From: Arachnopeziza araneosa | Taxonomy: Eukaryota > Ascomycota > Leotiomycetes > Helotiales > Arachnopezizaceae | Direction of reading: 5' to 3' | Assembly: GCA_003988855.1 (NCBI GenBank) | Contig: QYAI01000092.1 | Span: 1 to 64,000 of the forward strand | Length of the DNA stretch: 64,000 nt | Shown here: piece after piece, positions 1-9,354 of the stretch | How the letters are laid out: each line of letters opens with the position of its first letter | How positions within the stretch are numbered: the stretch's first letter is position 1 | Notes under the pieces: model-generated | What the model saw: the letters and a program-made list of their open reading frames with translations, nothing else | What the model was told of the DNA's origin: nothing | Database searches by the model: none | Made by a program: the position numbers and the translations under genes

Positions 1-426
1 TACAAGCTCTTATTATTTGATCAGTGAACCTTTGAGTTATATATATATTCTCTCATTCAAAAGTCTTATTGCTTACATGAGCAATACTATCGGCTCGAAT
101 CGTGACACCTGTAGCACACACATAGCATTCAGGCTTTTCCACCACCGTGACGGGCAAGTCCGGGCTAGGGGCAGAGAGAAGCTTTCTATGCATAAGTATA
201 TACAAGTTTATTACCATTCTAATCGTACCCAATTAAGCAAGCCCTGCAAATACCTGATTTTCTAAAGACAGGACAAGGAACTGGGAGGGTAGGGACACAA
301 GCCCTCAACACTATTAGCACTTGCCTGGTATCAGTTTACTAGTTCTCACTTGGTTGCGCTACGCAACCAATTATTGTTGTCTTTACTTCATACCAAATTA
401 ATTCACTCAAGCTAAGTAATCGACTC
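1..426. other. window edge, no gene seen
   Basis: No coding stretch with recognisable composition is visible here. The only structure is a perfect short inverted repeat, arms TTGGTTGCG at 350-358 and CGCAACCAA at 362-370 around a 3-nt loop. It lies downstream of the decayed minus-strand gene that ends at 427. Confidence 0.5.
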
Positions 427-1711
427 CTAGATTCCCTGAGTATCGACTAACTCTGCAAAGAAAGGGGTGCTGCTACCCAGCTCAGATCTTGTCTCTTGGG
501 CTTGAAGCTCTTTAATATCAACATCATGAACCTCGGGCACTGCTGGGTACATGGTTGCAGATTCTGTACCATTGGATTCCAAAGTCATTTTTCGCCGCCC
601 GAACTATAGAAATCCCGCGAGAATCCCCGCAGCAATCACTCCAATTATGACACTAACCTCAGTACCAGATTTTGCTCCGGCAGAGAGCTCGTTTGAAGGA
701 GACGACGGCATGAGGACGTTAACGTTGAAGATTTACCGCTTGCTGTCCCGACGTCTTGATACTCTCTGTATATGTCGTTTTGGCAGCTGCCTTGAGATCG
801 GAGTTCTGAAACCATATGGGTAATCCATTCACCTATATGTTAAGATGAGTAGAAGTTGACAGAGCTATAGTCGTAGTCAAAGGACTTGTTATTGAGAGCC
901 AAGATCCCTATAGAGCTTGGACCGAAACATACTATCCTAGTAGCTCCCCGAAAGAAGAAGCACACACGTAGTCGTATTCCAACGATGAGTAACCGCTGTT
1001 TCATTATTAGAGTCTTACTTCACCAAAATTGGCCGGCTTGGAAATACTTGCGAAGGACAACAGAGGACTACAGTCGTATCCGATCTAATACTCAACGCCG
1101 TAATTCTTCATCCATTGAAATGCACCTTGGATTGTAGCTGTCGCATGCCAGCCCGAGGGGCAGGAAACCACCCGGCTGTCTCGAAGTAGTTATTTCATGG
1201 AATATAAAGCTTCAAGGTAAAAGGGAAACGAACAATAGTATACATTCTATGCGGAGCTAGAGCTTATAAGAGGCTCAGTGTCACTTAGATAGCAAGCAGT
1301 ATCGAAATAACCTTCATATTCATAATTACTATAGTACAAATCTCCTTCAAGACCACGGGTAGACGTTGAGAGACACGACGCTAGTAACTTCAAGGTCGTA
1401 GGAAACCCGCCACGGTTGGAGGTAACGATATCCGCCTGACTGGTAAAGATTGTGGTGGTAGCGGCCGTGGTGGTGGTTGAGGATGCGAGCATAGCCACCG
1501 TACAGGTAAATATCCAATGTTCGAGTTTTAGATTGGCTGTTTTCCTACACACAACGTTCCGAGTCGGGAAAAGGGGACCTGAATTTCGATTTCTGCGCTC
1601 GCATCGATTCTTGCACGTTCGCGCCGCCGCATGTCTTTTTTGAGTAAAGGTAAGCGGTGAGACGACAGATTTCGCGAATGATGCGCCAAGGGAGAGAGCA
1701 CCCTTCTCCAC
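427..1711 (-). pseudogene. decayed cell-surface protein gene (signal/Cys-rich ectodomain, TM, acidic tail)
   Basis: Read on the minus strand, fragments line up in the order of a fungal single-pass surface protein. A Thr-rich start near 1492 leads to a GYFDTACY motif near 1290-1310. Next come a proline/glycine stretch and a VVLCCPS motif near 1060. A PIWFQNSDL-like segment lies near 800-830, then a hydrophobic helix (VSVIIGVIAAGILAGFL) at about 605-660, followed by basic FGRRK and an acidic tail with ELQAQETRSELG that stops at 427. The frame is broken repeatedly: a TAG at 604-606 sits exactly at the end of the membrane helix where a Trp or Gln would fit, and further stops and shifts lie upstream. 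The family resemblance (CP.G...CCP ectodomains, TM, tail) is from memory. No intact start or full ORF can be assembled, so I call it a pseudogene. An unrecognised highly spliced gene is the alternative. Confidence 0.5.
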
Positions 1712-2455
1712 TTGGACACGATGGGGCGGAAGTCAAAGTTGTGAACAACATAGTGTCATGTAAGACACATATAAGAGTGCGTTAAATAGGCTGCTTGTAT
1801 CTGACTCATACGCTAGCTACGAAGAGAAACAAGAGTATAAGAAAGGAGAAGAACTACAGGAGCAAGAATCGTATCAAATACAGCAATACCCTTTTGCTCC
1901 TAGTCCGAATCGGGTCTGAATCTACTCCTGGCTCTACACTGGGAAATAAGTTTTTCCCCTTCGTGATAGTTACATAACATTTGTCAGAACATGTTGTATT
2001 TAATATAATATTATCACGGTTTACTATTAGAAAACTGAAGCAGGTTTACAAACTTGCCAGTGTTCTGCGAGAGAATACATTTGAAGCGTGATTTCTACAT
2101 CTCTATGCCGAAACTTGTTTGCCAAAGTAGTTGAAAAGATCGATTTTTATTTGTACCACGTAAACCATGCTATTGATATCTGTTTGAATTGTGTTTTTGA
2201 AGAGATTCAATCTGCCCTACTACTTACCGCTAGAGCTTCATTGAGAAGGTAAAAGTTCTTGTCTAGTGACTTGAGCGGTGGAGAAGTTGTGGAGAGAGAA
2301 AATTATCTCCATTACAGATGGGTAGATGCTCTGTTCAACAAATTGTTTCCCTAGATACAAGAAGAATACCAAAGAAAGGAGGAAAGTAAGGTCCGAGCGA
2401 TAAAGCTATCTGTGGTCCATGCAGGGTTACTGGCAGTCGATCAATAGTTCTGGAC
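1712..2455. other. spacer, no gene seen
   Basis: AT-rich sequence between two minus-strand decayed genes. Only short ORFs without recognisable composition occur; I see no repeat or RNA structure worth calling. Confidence 0.5.
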
Positions 2456-3468
2456 CTATTTCTTCTCAGCCTTTTCCTTTTTGAAAGTAACTAGCCATTC
2501 ATCAACAGCGCCCTTAAAGAAGGCAAGGAGTGCGTAGTGAAAAGTCTCCCGTTCGCTCTGCGCATACATGAGGACATAGTTCCCTTCAAGTCCGCCAGCC
2601 GAGAGCAGTTTCTACCGAGCTTGCTGCAGAGCCTCGCCAAGCTGTGCAAAGTCGAGATAGAGAGCGACGGACCAGTCGCATAGAGCGATATGCCTCGTCT
2701 CGAATTTGGTTGCATAAGCGGCGCACTGTTTGAACAGTGCTTCGGAATTGTCCTGGAACTTCACCTTCGCGGTTGGCTTGACGTTCTGGGCTTCTTCTAA
2801 AGTGGCTACTTTGGCAGCGTCAATATTCTCCTTCTCGTCTGCAACGACGCCGAAATTCTTCATCTCGATGATGGCGAGGGTTTTGACTTTGGAGGGGCCA
2901 CGAACTTCAAGGATGATATCGACGCGGACTGCACGCCCCTTGTCGGGATGCGCTTCACAGCGGGTTACTAGCTTGTAACACTCTGGTAGTTTGATTTGCA
3001 GCAGAACAATCTCGACTGGGTACATGACATGGAGATTGAACAGCTTGATGACGTCTTGCTCGCTGGACTTCTCGTCAAGCGGAGTGAGGCCCGCCTGGTC
3101 TATTGCACTGACATTGTCGAGGTCCGCCTTGTATTCTTCAACAAATTCTTGGGCCTTTGAGATATTTTCGTCAAATTTCCATTGGGCCCAGACTTTGGGT
3201 GAATCGGTTTCATTTGTATATTTGCCGCCTAGGCCTGTTGACGCGTCTGGGCGTTTGTTCATGTCCAGCTGGGGCAGACCCCTTTTGAAGGCATCATAAA
3301 CGCTAAAATCCGATTTCCTATCACCACACATTAGATATCCCCACATGGATGGTAACAAGTTAGTTTGACGTACCATCGCACTTGATTAGCGTAGAGTCGA
3401 TTTAGCTCCCCTGTAAAAGGGGTGGATAGTGACACGCGGCTAGAGAGCTTGGTGACAGCTGAGAGCAT
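2456..3468 (-). pseudogene. PD-(D/E)XK nuclease-like fungal protein with in-frame TAG
   Basis: Two exons on the minus strand: 3374-3468 (ATG at 3468) and 2456-3317, separated by a 56-nt GT-AG intron (3318-3373). The splice reads through NQVRW-KSDF smoothly. The second exon contains an RVDIILEV strand followed by AIIEMKN. This D...E-x-K spacing is the core of PD-(D/E)XK nucleases, and such stand-alone domains are common in fungi. At 2612-2614 a TAG interrupts the frame. Downstream the same frame stays open for 51 codons (a YVLMYAQSERETF segment, ending in a Lys-rich tail and TAG at 2456-2458), as expected for the lost C-terminus. No intron can remove the stop: the only donor gives about 32 nt and a wrong frame. 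The active-site region is intact, so a truncated product of about 286 aa could be made. Role unknown. Confidence 0.6.
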
Positions 3469-3517
3469 TTTGTCGAATATCCTCCAAGTTATTCTCTGGG
3501 TAAAGGGATGTTAAAGA

Positions 3518-4037
3518 TTATAATCTAGAAAGTTTTGTGAGCATATGACCAAGTGCGGACTGAGCAAGCTTTATAATGGACCAGCAGCTGGGGCCTGACA
3601 ACACCACTGGATCATCCATATGGCGTTGGCTCATACGGTATTCAGAGACTTGGAGCACCTGCAAGACTGCATCGAAATGCATGCGCACCTCGTCTTTTTT
3701 CAAGATGGAGATGGACTTGAGTGGATCCACTTCTCAAGGCAGATCATCTTGGAACCTCAATGTTTGTGGTTTCAAACCGCAATATGAGCATAGACGGAAA
3801 CGTCCTTTGTTTACATTGTGACTGCCTCTCGGAGTCTGTCCTACTACCATGCTCGCAAAATAACATTGTTCTAGGATCGCCTAGGCGTAATTCCAGGCGA
3901 CTGGAAGATACCAATAACATCTTGTATTTTTGATGGCCAAGATGCACTCCTGTATCTATTTCCATGTTCAAGATTCTGTGAGAGTCTTCGGGAATAAGCC
4001 GCGTATCATGGGTCTTTAAAAGTGGAACTCTTCCCAA
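3518..4037 (-). pseudogene. unidentified remnant in two frames
   Basis: Two adjacent minus-strand reading frames look like pieces of one protein. The first (about 3744-4037) has FCEHGSRTDSE and SMLILRFETTNIEVPR. The second (about 3518-3730) has ISILKKDEVRMHFDAVLQVL and ends CWSIIKLAQSALGHMLTKL, an amphipathic helix. The composition is protein-like, but the frames differ and no canonical intron joins them. I do not recognise the family. It lies between the PD-(D/E)XK-like gene and the divergent histidine phosphatase, in a stretch where neighbouring genes are also broken. It could also be the 3-prime part of a spliced gene that I mis-assembled. Confidence 0.35.
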
Positions 4038-4093
4038 GAAGAGTTTCTTCTATCCTGCTGTGATGAATGAATGAGAGAAGAAACGGAGTAAAA

Positions 4094-5634
4094 ATGCAGT
4101 CTCAAAGCGATAAACTTCGTAGGTCCCATTCACATCATTGAGCGCTTGTCATACTAAATGAATCTTGTCAACAGCAAAAGCCGAACCCTTTTCTTCCATC
4201 CCTCCAGTGGTCATCGTTCATCTCATTCGCCATGCCGCTTCCGACAAATCCATAGATCGTCACCTCCGCAACGGTGATGCTCCCCTCTCCCATAGAGGAG
4301 AGCGACAATGCGACGATCTTGCTCAAGCCATGACACCTCACGTCCCATATATCACGCACATCTTGACATCTCCCATGGCTCGATGTTCTCAGACGGCAAG
4401 AAAGGGCCTAGCAGGCGTGATACGCAATGGTGTGAAGATAACCATCATGCCTTCACTTGCAGGCCGCAACGGGAGGATGCCCTGGACGATGAGAGAGGAT
4501 GAAACTGATGAAGAAATTGCGGGTCCATGGGTTCGAAAATCGGATACACCAAGAGATGGAACTCTATCGGATGCTGAGTTTATCAGACAGTGGCTGACTC
4601 TAAAGATTTTTCCAGTCAAAGAGGCGAGGCGGGTTAGAGAAGTGGTGATTGTTACCCAGGGCATATTTCTAAAGGATTTGCTCGGAGGCGGTTTGTTGAA
4701 TCTCCTAATCTGCCAAGATATTTTCTGACGTTAGAGTGAAATAGCTTATCGGCAGTCAGATTTTCCAAATGCGAAGATAAACACCTACGTTATGAGGACA
4801 AGTGATACCACAGGAGTTCTGAAGTATCTGTCACCGAGTCGAACAGGATTTTCGATGTCAACACTGAATATCAGAAGAAGAGAGCAGTCGGACTGGTGGT
4901 TGAAGGTTGGAGAATCAGAACTCGAAGTAAAAGATGAGCAAGAAACTCTCGAGGAGGACGAGAACACCTCCAATGCAGTCCCAAGTTCACCTACAGCCGA
5001 GCGAGCTTTGGAAGTTTACCTTGTTTCGCGACGAGGAATGGTAAAGGTAGAAACGAGAAACACCGCAAAAGATAGGCGAGAAGAGACTCTCAAGGAGGAC
5101 GAAAATAATTACAAAGCGGTGCCAGTCACCCTACCTTCAAAAAGAGCCAAACCAGTTTCAAAAGGGTATCTTCTTACTCCACTAGTGGCAAGGGCCGCAA
5201 AGGTAGCAATAAGAACCTCAAAAGAACAGGCAAGTCCCTCTTCCAAACACACTACTCCTTTCGGATAGCTCATTTCAACGATCAGACACAAGCAATTCCA
5301 GCTAACAATATCATTCTAGGATGAACAGAACGTCACTGATCCAGAAACCAAAAATGTCATGTCTCTTACAGACTTTATGGCTCTCCTCAAAATCCGACAC
5401 CGGGAAGAATTTCTCCAAGAGCAGAGGGAGAAGGAGGAAGCCAAGAGGGAGAAGGAGGAAGCCAAGAGGGAGAAGGAGGAAGCCAAGAGGGAGAAGGAGG
5501 AAGCCAAGAGGAAGAAGGAGGAGGTCAAGAGGAAGAAGGAGGAAGCCAAGAGGGAGAAAAAGATTGCACCAATGAAGCGCAAAAGAAACTGGGATATGTC
5601 TGAGCCACCTTCTGATAGTTGCCCACTCTCCTAA
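4094..5634 (+). CDS. histidine phosphatase (phosphoglycerate mutase-like) with heptad-repeat C-terminal tail
   Basis: Four exons: 4094-4118, 4175-4690, 4745-5229 and 5320-5634. Introns are 56 and 54 nt (GT-AG), and the last is 90 nt with a GC donor (GCAAGT) and GCTAACA branch. All phases agree. The protein starts MQSQSDKLPK and reaches the phosphatase signature LIRHA near residue 27. SPMARCSQTA follows and then VVIVTQG, where the family normally has a His (VVTHG). The second catalytic His therefore appears replaced by Gln, which may make it inactive. FPNAKINTY follows as in fungal family members. The C-terminus has a TDFMALLKIRHREEF helix and then about six tandem REKEEAK-type heptads, a long charged helix or coiled coil. 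The first exon carries the only possible ATG; without it the frame begins just after a TGA. Substrate unknown; probably cytosolic. Confidence 0.7.
5425..5562 (+). repeat. 21-bp coding minisatellite (heptad repeats)
   Basis: About six direct copies of a 21-bp unit encode R-E/K-K-E-E-A/V-K heptads in the last exon of the histidine phosphatase gene. The first four copies are nearly identical and the later ones carry E to K and A to V changes. Copy number is likely to vary between strains. Confidence 0.9.
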
Positions 5635-6410
5635 CCACTCCAGATAGCCTGTTTATGTAGCGGCCATCGCTCTGGGTCGACAAACCCAGCGTGGTGTTGA
5701 GTCACGTGACATCCACTCGCCCGAGCAACCGAGGGTTCCTCTTCTGCTGGACTCCTCTTCATGACTCGGGGTAAATGTGCATTTAATATGAGGCGGATCT
5801 AGCTGGATCATGTTGACCAGAATGTTGACAAAAGGGGCAGATCAACAGCCGAGGAAAAATAGGCGATGAGTAATCTTCAAAACATTCCCCCAGCACTGGA
5901 TGGTTTATTCCCGTTTGTCTCCTGCACAATACCGCCTCACTCGCACTTCCATTGGTCTGTTCGCACCTCACGAAACCCAAAGGGCGTAGTCACTGCAATG
6001 GCGCAAGTGCTGCCTCCTAATTTCCGTTTGTCTGATTTCTCATCATCTCTTCTCTGGCCTGGTGGCTTCATAACTCTCGTCACTGCAGGTGATTTTCCTC
6101 GCCCTTGCCACGTCAAATCTTACCACACTGCACCTAATCCGTTCTTGAGGCTCTCTCCATCCGCCAAGGAATCGTGGTTGTAGCTTCCTTGATTACTATC
6201 GAGATCCGTCACAGGGACCTGCATCACGACAAACGCCCTCTGCAAACGACACGTCCTCCACTTGAGTCAAACAGGGATAATTCGGGCAACGCAATACCAA
6301 TTGTCTATCCCAATTCTCGGCTGCAACAAGATTGATTCAATCCCGCTTTGAAATCAACATCTTTCCGTTGTCAGGTCTTGGCTGGTATAAAGTGTGGAGC
6401 TCCACAAAAT
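5635..6410. promoter_or_regulatory. upstream region of the MFS gene
   Basis: No convincing coding sequence. The spacer holds the 3-prime end of the phosphatase transcript and the promoter of the MFS transporter. Only frames without family character are open here. Confidence 0.4.
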
Positions 6411-8250
6411 ATGGCATCGCCTAGTCCTCCTGATACAAACACCATCACCAAGTCGGACAAGATGTTAGAGGAACCCAAGCCTTCGTTGTCTTCGCAGTCA
6501 TCCAAAGACAATGTCTTGGATCAGCCACAGAACCAATCCATACTCTTGGATGGGACTCGGGATGTCGAAAAGGCTGAGGCGGTAAAGACACCAGCGCCTG
6601 CCTTGGACTGGGACGGTCCTGATGATGCCGAAAATCCACTGAATTGTAAGTTGTACCTTTATACTCTCTTGTTGTTGCTTTCCCACCCAGACTAGAAGCT
6701 TAGGAGTGTTCTGTCTACTTCAGAACAAGTCCTGCAATGTGGAAGGGTCTTCTACTAACGCCTTATCCTATCTCGAGATACAAGAGACGGAAAGCTAATT
6801 TCTCACAGGGTCACCACTCAAACGGCATCTCCATGTCGTACCTCCGGCCATCATCTCCTTCACGGCGTAAGTCTCTCATCCATTCCCACCTCGCAAGCTA
6901 ACCACGCAAAAGCACACTCGGCTCCTCGATATACGCACCCGCCTTCTCAACCATCATGGAAACCTGGGGCGTCAGTTCCACCGTGGCCCTGCTCCCACTG
7001 ACATTCTACGTGCTCGCGCTGGGATTCGGTCCCATCATCGCCGCACCTCTGTCCGAGACGTATGGACGACACATCGTCTATCTCCTCTCCCTCCCCGTCG
7101 GCGCACTCTTCACGTTAGGTGTCGGTTTCTCGCAAAACATATGGACGTTGTGCATCCTGCGTTTCTTCGCCGGGCTCTCGTTCTCGCCTGCGCTGGCCAT
7201 TGGGGCAGGGTCAGTTGCGGATATCAACCGGCCTGATCAGCGGGCACTTCACTCTGCATTGTATATCCTGAGTCCCTTCCTGGGCCCTGCTCTTGGGTAA
7301 GTTTACCTTTCCGAATACCGAGAACAAGCAATAACAATCCCAGCCCAGTGATAGGTTCTTTCGTCACGGTCCGCAAGAACTGGCGCTGGACACAATGGAC
7401 CATCATCTTCTTCGCCATTTTCTCCTTCATCCTATGCCTCTTCACGCAAGAAACGTACAAGAAGACAATCCTCGCACGCCGTGCCAAGAGACGCGGTCTC
7501 GCAGCCCCCATGAGCCCGCTTTCCACGTCAGCCAAGCTCAAGTTCCTCCTGACCGTGACGCTGCTCCGGCCGGTGCACATGCTCGTCACGGAACCCATCG
7601 TCTTCTTCCTCTCGACGTTCATCGGCTTCAGCTTCGCCGTGCTCTTCGCCTTCTTCGCCGCCTTCCCCTACGTCTTTGCCAGCGTCTACGGCTTCTCCAC
7701 GGAGCAATCCGGGCTCGTCTTCCTCGCCATCGGCATCGGCTGCGGCCTGGCCGTACCCACCGTCCTGCTGTGCGATCGGTACCTCTATCAACCTAAATAC
7801 CGCCTCTCCCTCGCCACGGGCGGCAGCGGCGTCGTCGCCCCCGAACACCGCCTCTACGCTGCCATGCTCGGCTCCTTCGGTCTGCCCATCGGGCTCTTCT
7901 GGTTCGCGTGGACGGCGCGCCGCGACGTCCCCTGGGCCTCCCCCGTGGTGGCCGCGATCCCGTTCGCCTGGGGCAACCTCTCCATCTTCATCGCCGCCAT
8001 GGCGTACCTGATCGACACGTACCAGGCCCTGAACGGCGCCTCGGCCGTCGCCGCAAACGGCCTCATGCGCTACACCCTCGGCGCCGTCTTCCCGCTCTTC
8101 ACCCTGCAGATGTACCACAACCTGGGCATCGCGTGGGCCACCAGTCTGCTAGCCTTCATCGCCGTGGCCCTCATGCCCGTGCCGTGGGTGCTGTTCAGGT
8201 ACGGGACAAAGATAAGGGGGAGGAGTAGTTATGAGACGATGAAGATCTAG
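6411..8250 (+). CDS. MFS transporter, DHA1 drug:H+ antiporter type
   Basis: Four exons (6411-6645, 6809-6866, 6913-7296, 7344-8250) give 527 aa; the intron phases fit exactly. A hydrophilic N-terminus of about 75 residues ends in ENPLNWSPLKRH, the classic start of fungal multidrug MFS proteins. TM1 follows (PPAIISFTATLGSSIYAPAF), then TM2 and the loop LSETYGRHIVY, a form of MFS motif A between TM2 and TM3. The next helix has LRFFAGLSFSPALAIGAG, and a long cytoplasmic loop rich in Lys/Arg (KKTILARRAKRRG) precedes the C-terminal six helices. It should sit in the plasma membrane and export small molecules; the substrate cannot be told. The 3-prime exon is strikingly GC-rich at third positions compared with its flanks, which also produces a long antisense ORF. 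Confidence 0.88.
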
Positions 8251-8285
8251 AGGTATGTGATGGGTAGGTTCAGAGGTCTTAACTT

Positions 8286-9080
8286 GAGTAAGTGATAGAT
8301 CAGTAAACTTGACGAGAGCGGACAACATGAATAGGTATCTGAACGGATAGAGTTGTGAATCAGTCAGGTCATCAATAGGACCTGTCTTGTCGAAAGGGAC
8401 GGTAGTTTAAAAAGCCTCAATTCGAGTAATAATAAATCAATAGACTTAACTAGAGCAAAAGTAAACAAACAAGTATTTACAACGAGTAAAGTTGTAAACT
8501 AGTTGCGTTATGAACAAGACATTCTCATCAAAAGCTTGTCTCCAAATAAAGAACCACAAATACCAAATCAACAAACAACCAACCCCCCTTCCCCCGCACT
8601 TTTCAAAACCACCAACCGTAGACCTCCCAAGACGAACACCCCACAACCCCCATCTAAAAAGACAGCGCATATCCAAAACCCCAACTCAACCCAAGCACTA
8701 ACAAATCAGCCACCCTTACCCGACCAGAGTAGCCGTGAATAGATACCTACCTACCTACCTACCTACCTACCTATCTAGGTGAGTGGATTTAAAAGTGAGC
8801 TGGGCAATCAACAAGAATCTCCCTTCTTTTTTTAGAAGCAAGTCTGCGAGTAGAGTAGAGTAGCAGACGTGCACTGAATCAACAGACAATTTGGTGGTTT
8901 TTTTTAATAAATTTACAAAACACCAAGTGTAGCATGCATAGATAGGTATCCGGTTACTATCTATGCGAGAGAAGAGCGGGTTTGAAAGGTTTAAATCGAG
9001 TAAGTAATAGATTGTAGACGTAGTTAGGGTGGGAGTGTAATAGATGAGGATCTGAACGTCAAGTAGTAGCTAAGACTTTT
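8286..9080. repeat. three diverged copies of an ~85-bp element downstream of the MFS gene
   Basis: Segments beginning GAGTAA at about 8286, 8424 and 8998 align over roughly 75-85 bp. Each has a GAGTAAnnnATAGA-like start and a later run such as CGGATAGAGTTGTGAA or CGAGTAAAGTTGTAAA. The second copy differs from the first mainly by G to A, as repeat-induced point mutation would leave. Between copies 2 and 3 lie a (CTAC)n tract and homopolymer runs. The function is unknown; it may be a degraded repeat. Confidence 0.45.
8745..8775. repeat. (CTAC)n microsatellite
   Basis: About seven tandem CTAC units ending in CTATCTAG. A simple repeat in the MFS 3-prime spacer. Confidence 0.95.
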
Positions 9081-9354
9081 CTTTCCAAGTGAAATGATCC
9101 TCGAGCAAAATATGAGATGAATATAGATAGACAGATAACAAATGCAAAAAACTTTTTCAAAAGTATTTTCAAAAACAAGTTTAAAATCCTTGTGATTAAT
9201 TTTGGCTTTTATTCATACTATCTTGTACATTTCCATTTCTTCCTCAACACCATTACCTCAGCTACTCCGGATACCATGGTATGACCCCTAACCCATCCCA
9301 ACTCCAAACGCCATATGCCATCGGAAATCAAATAACGTTCTCAACATGACATGC

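Noticed and set aside
5316..5582. Antisense ORF with repeated Leu/Ser/Phe
   Set aside because: It mirrors the heptad-repeat exon of the phosphatase gene and has no family character.
7528..8118. 196-aa antisense ORF
   Set aside because: Shadow of the GC-rich last exon of the MFS gene; low-complexity Glu/Gly/Asp composition.
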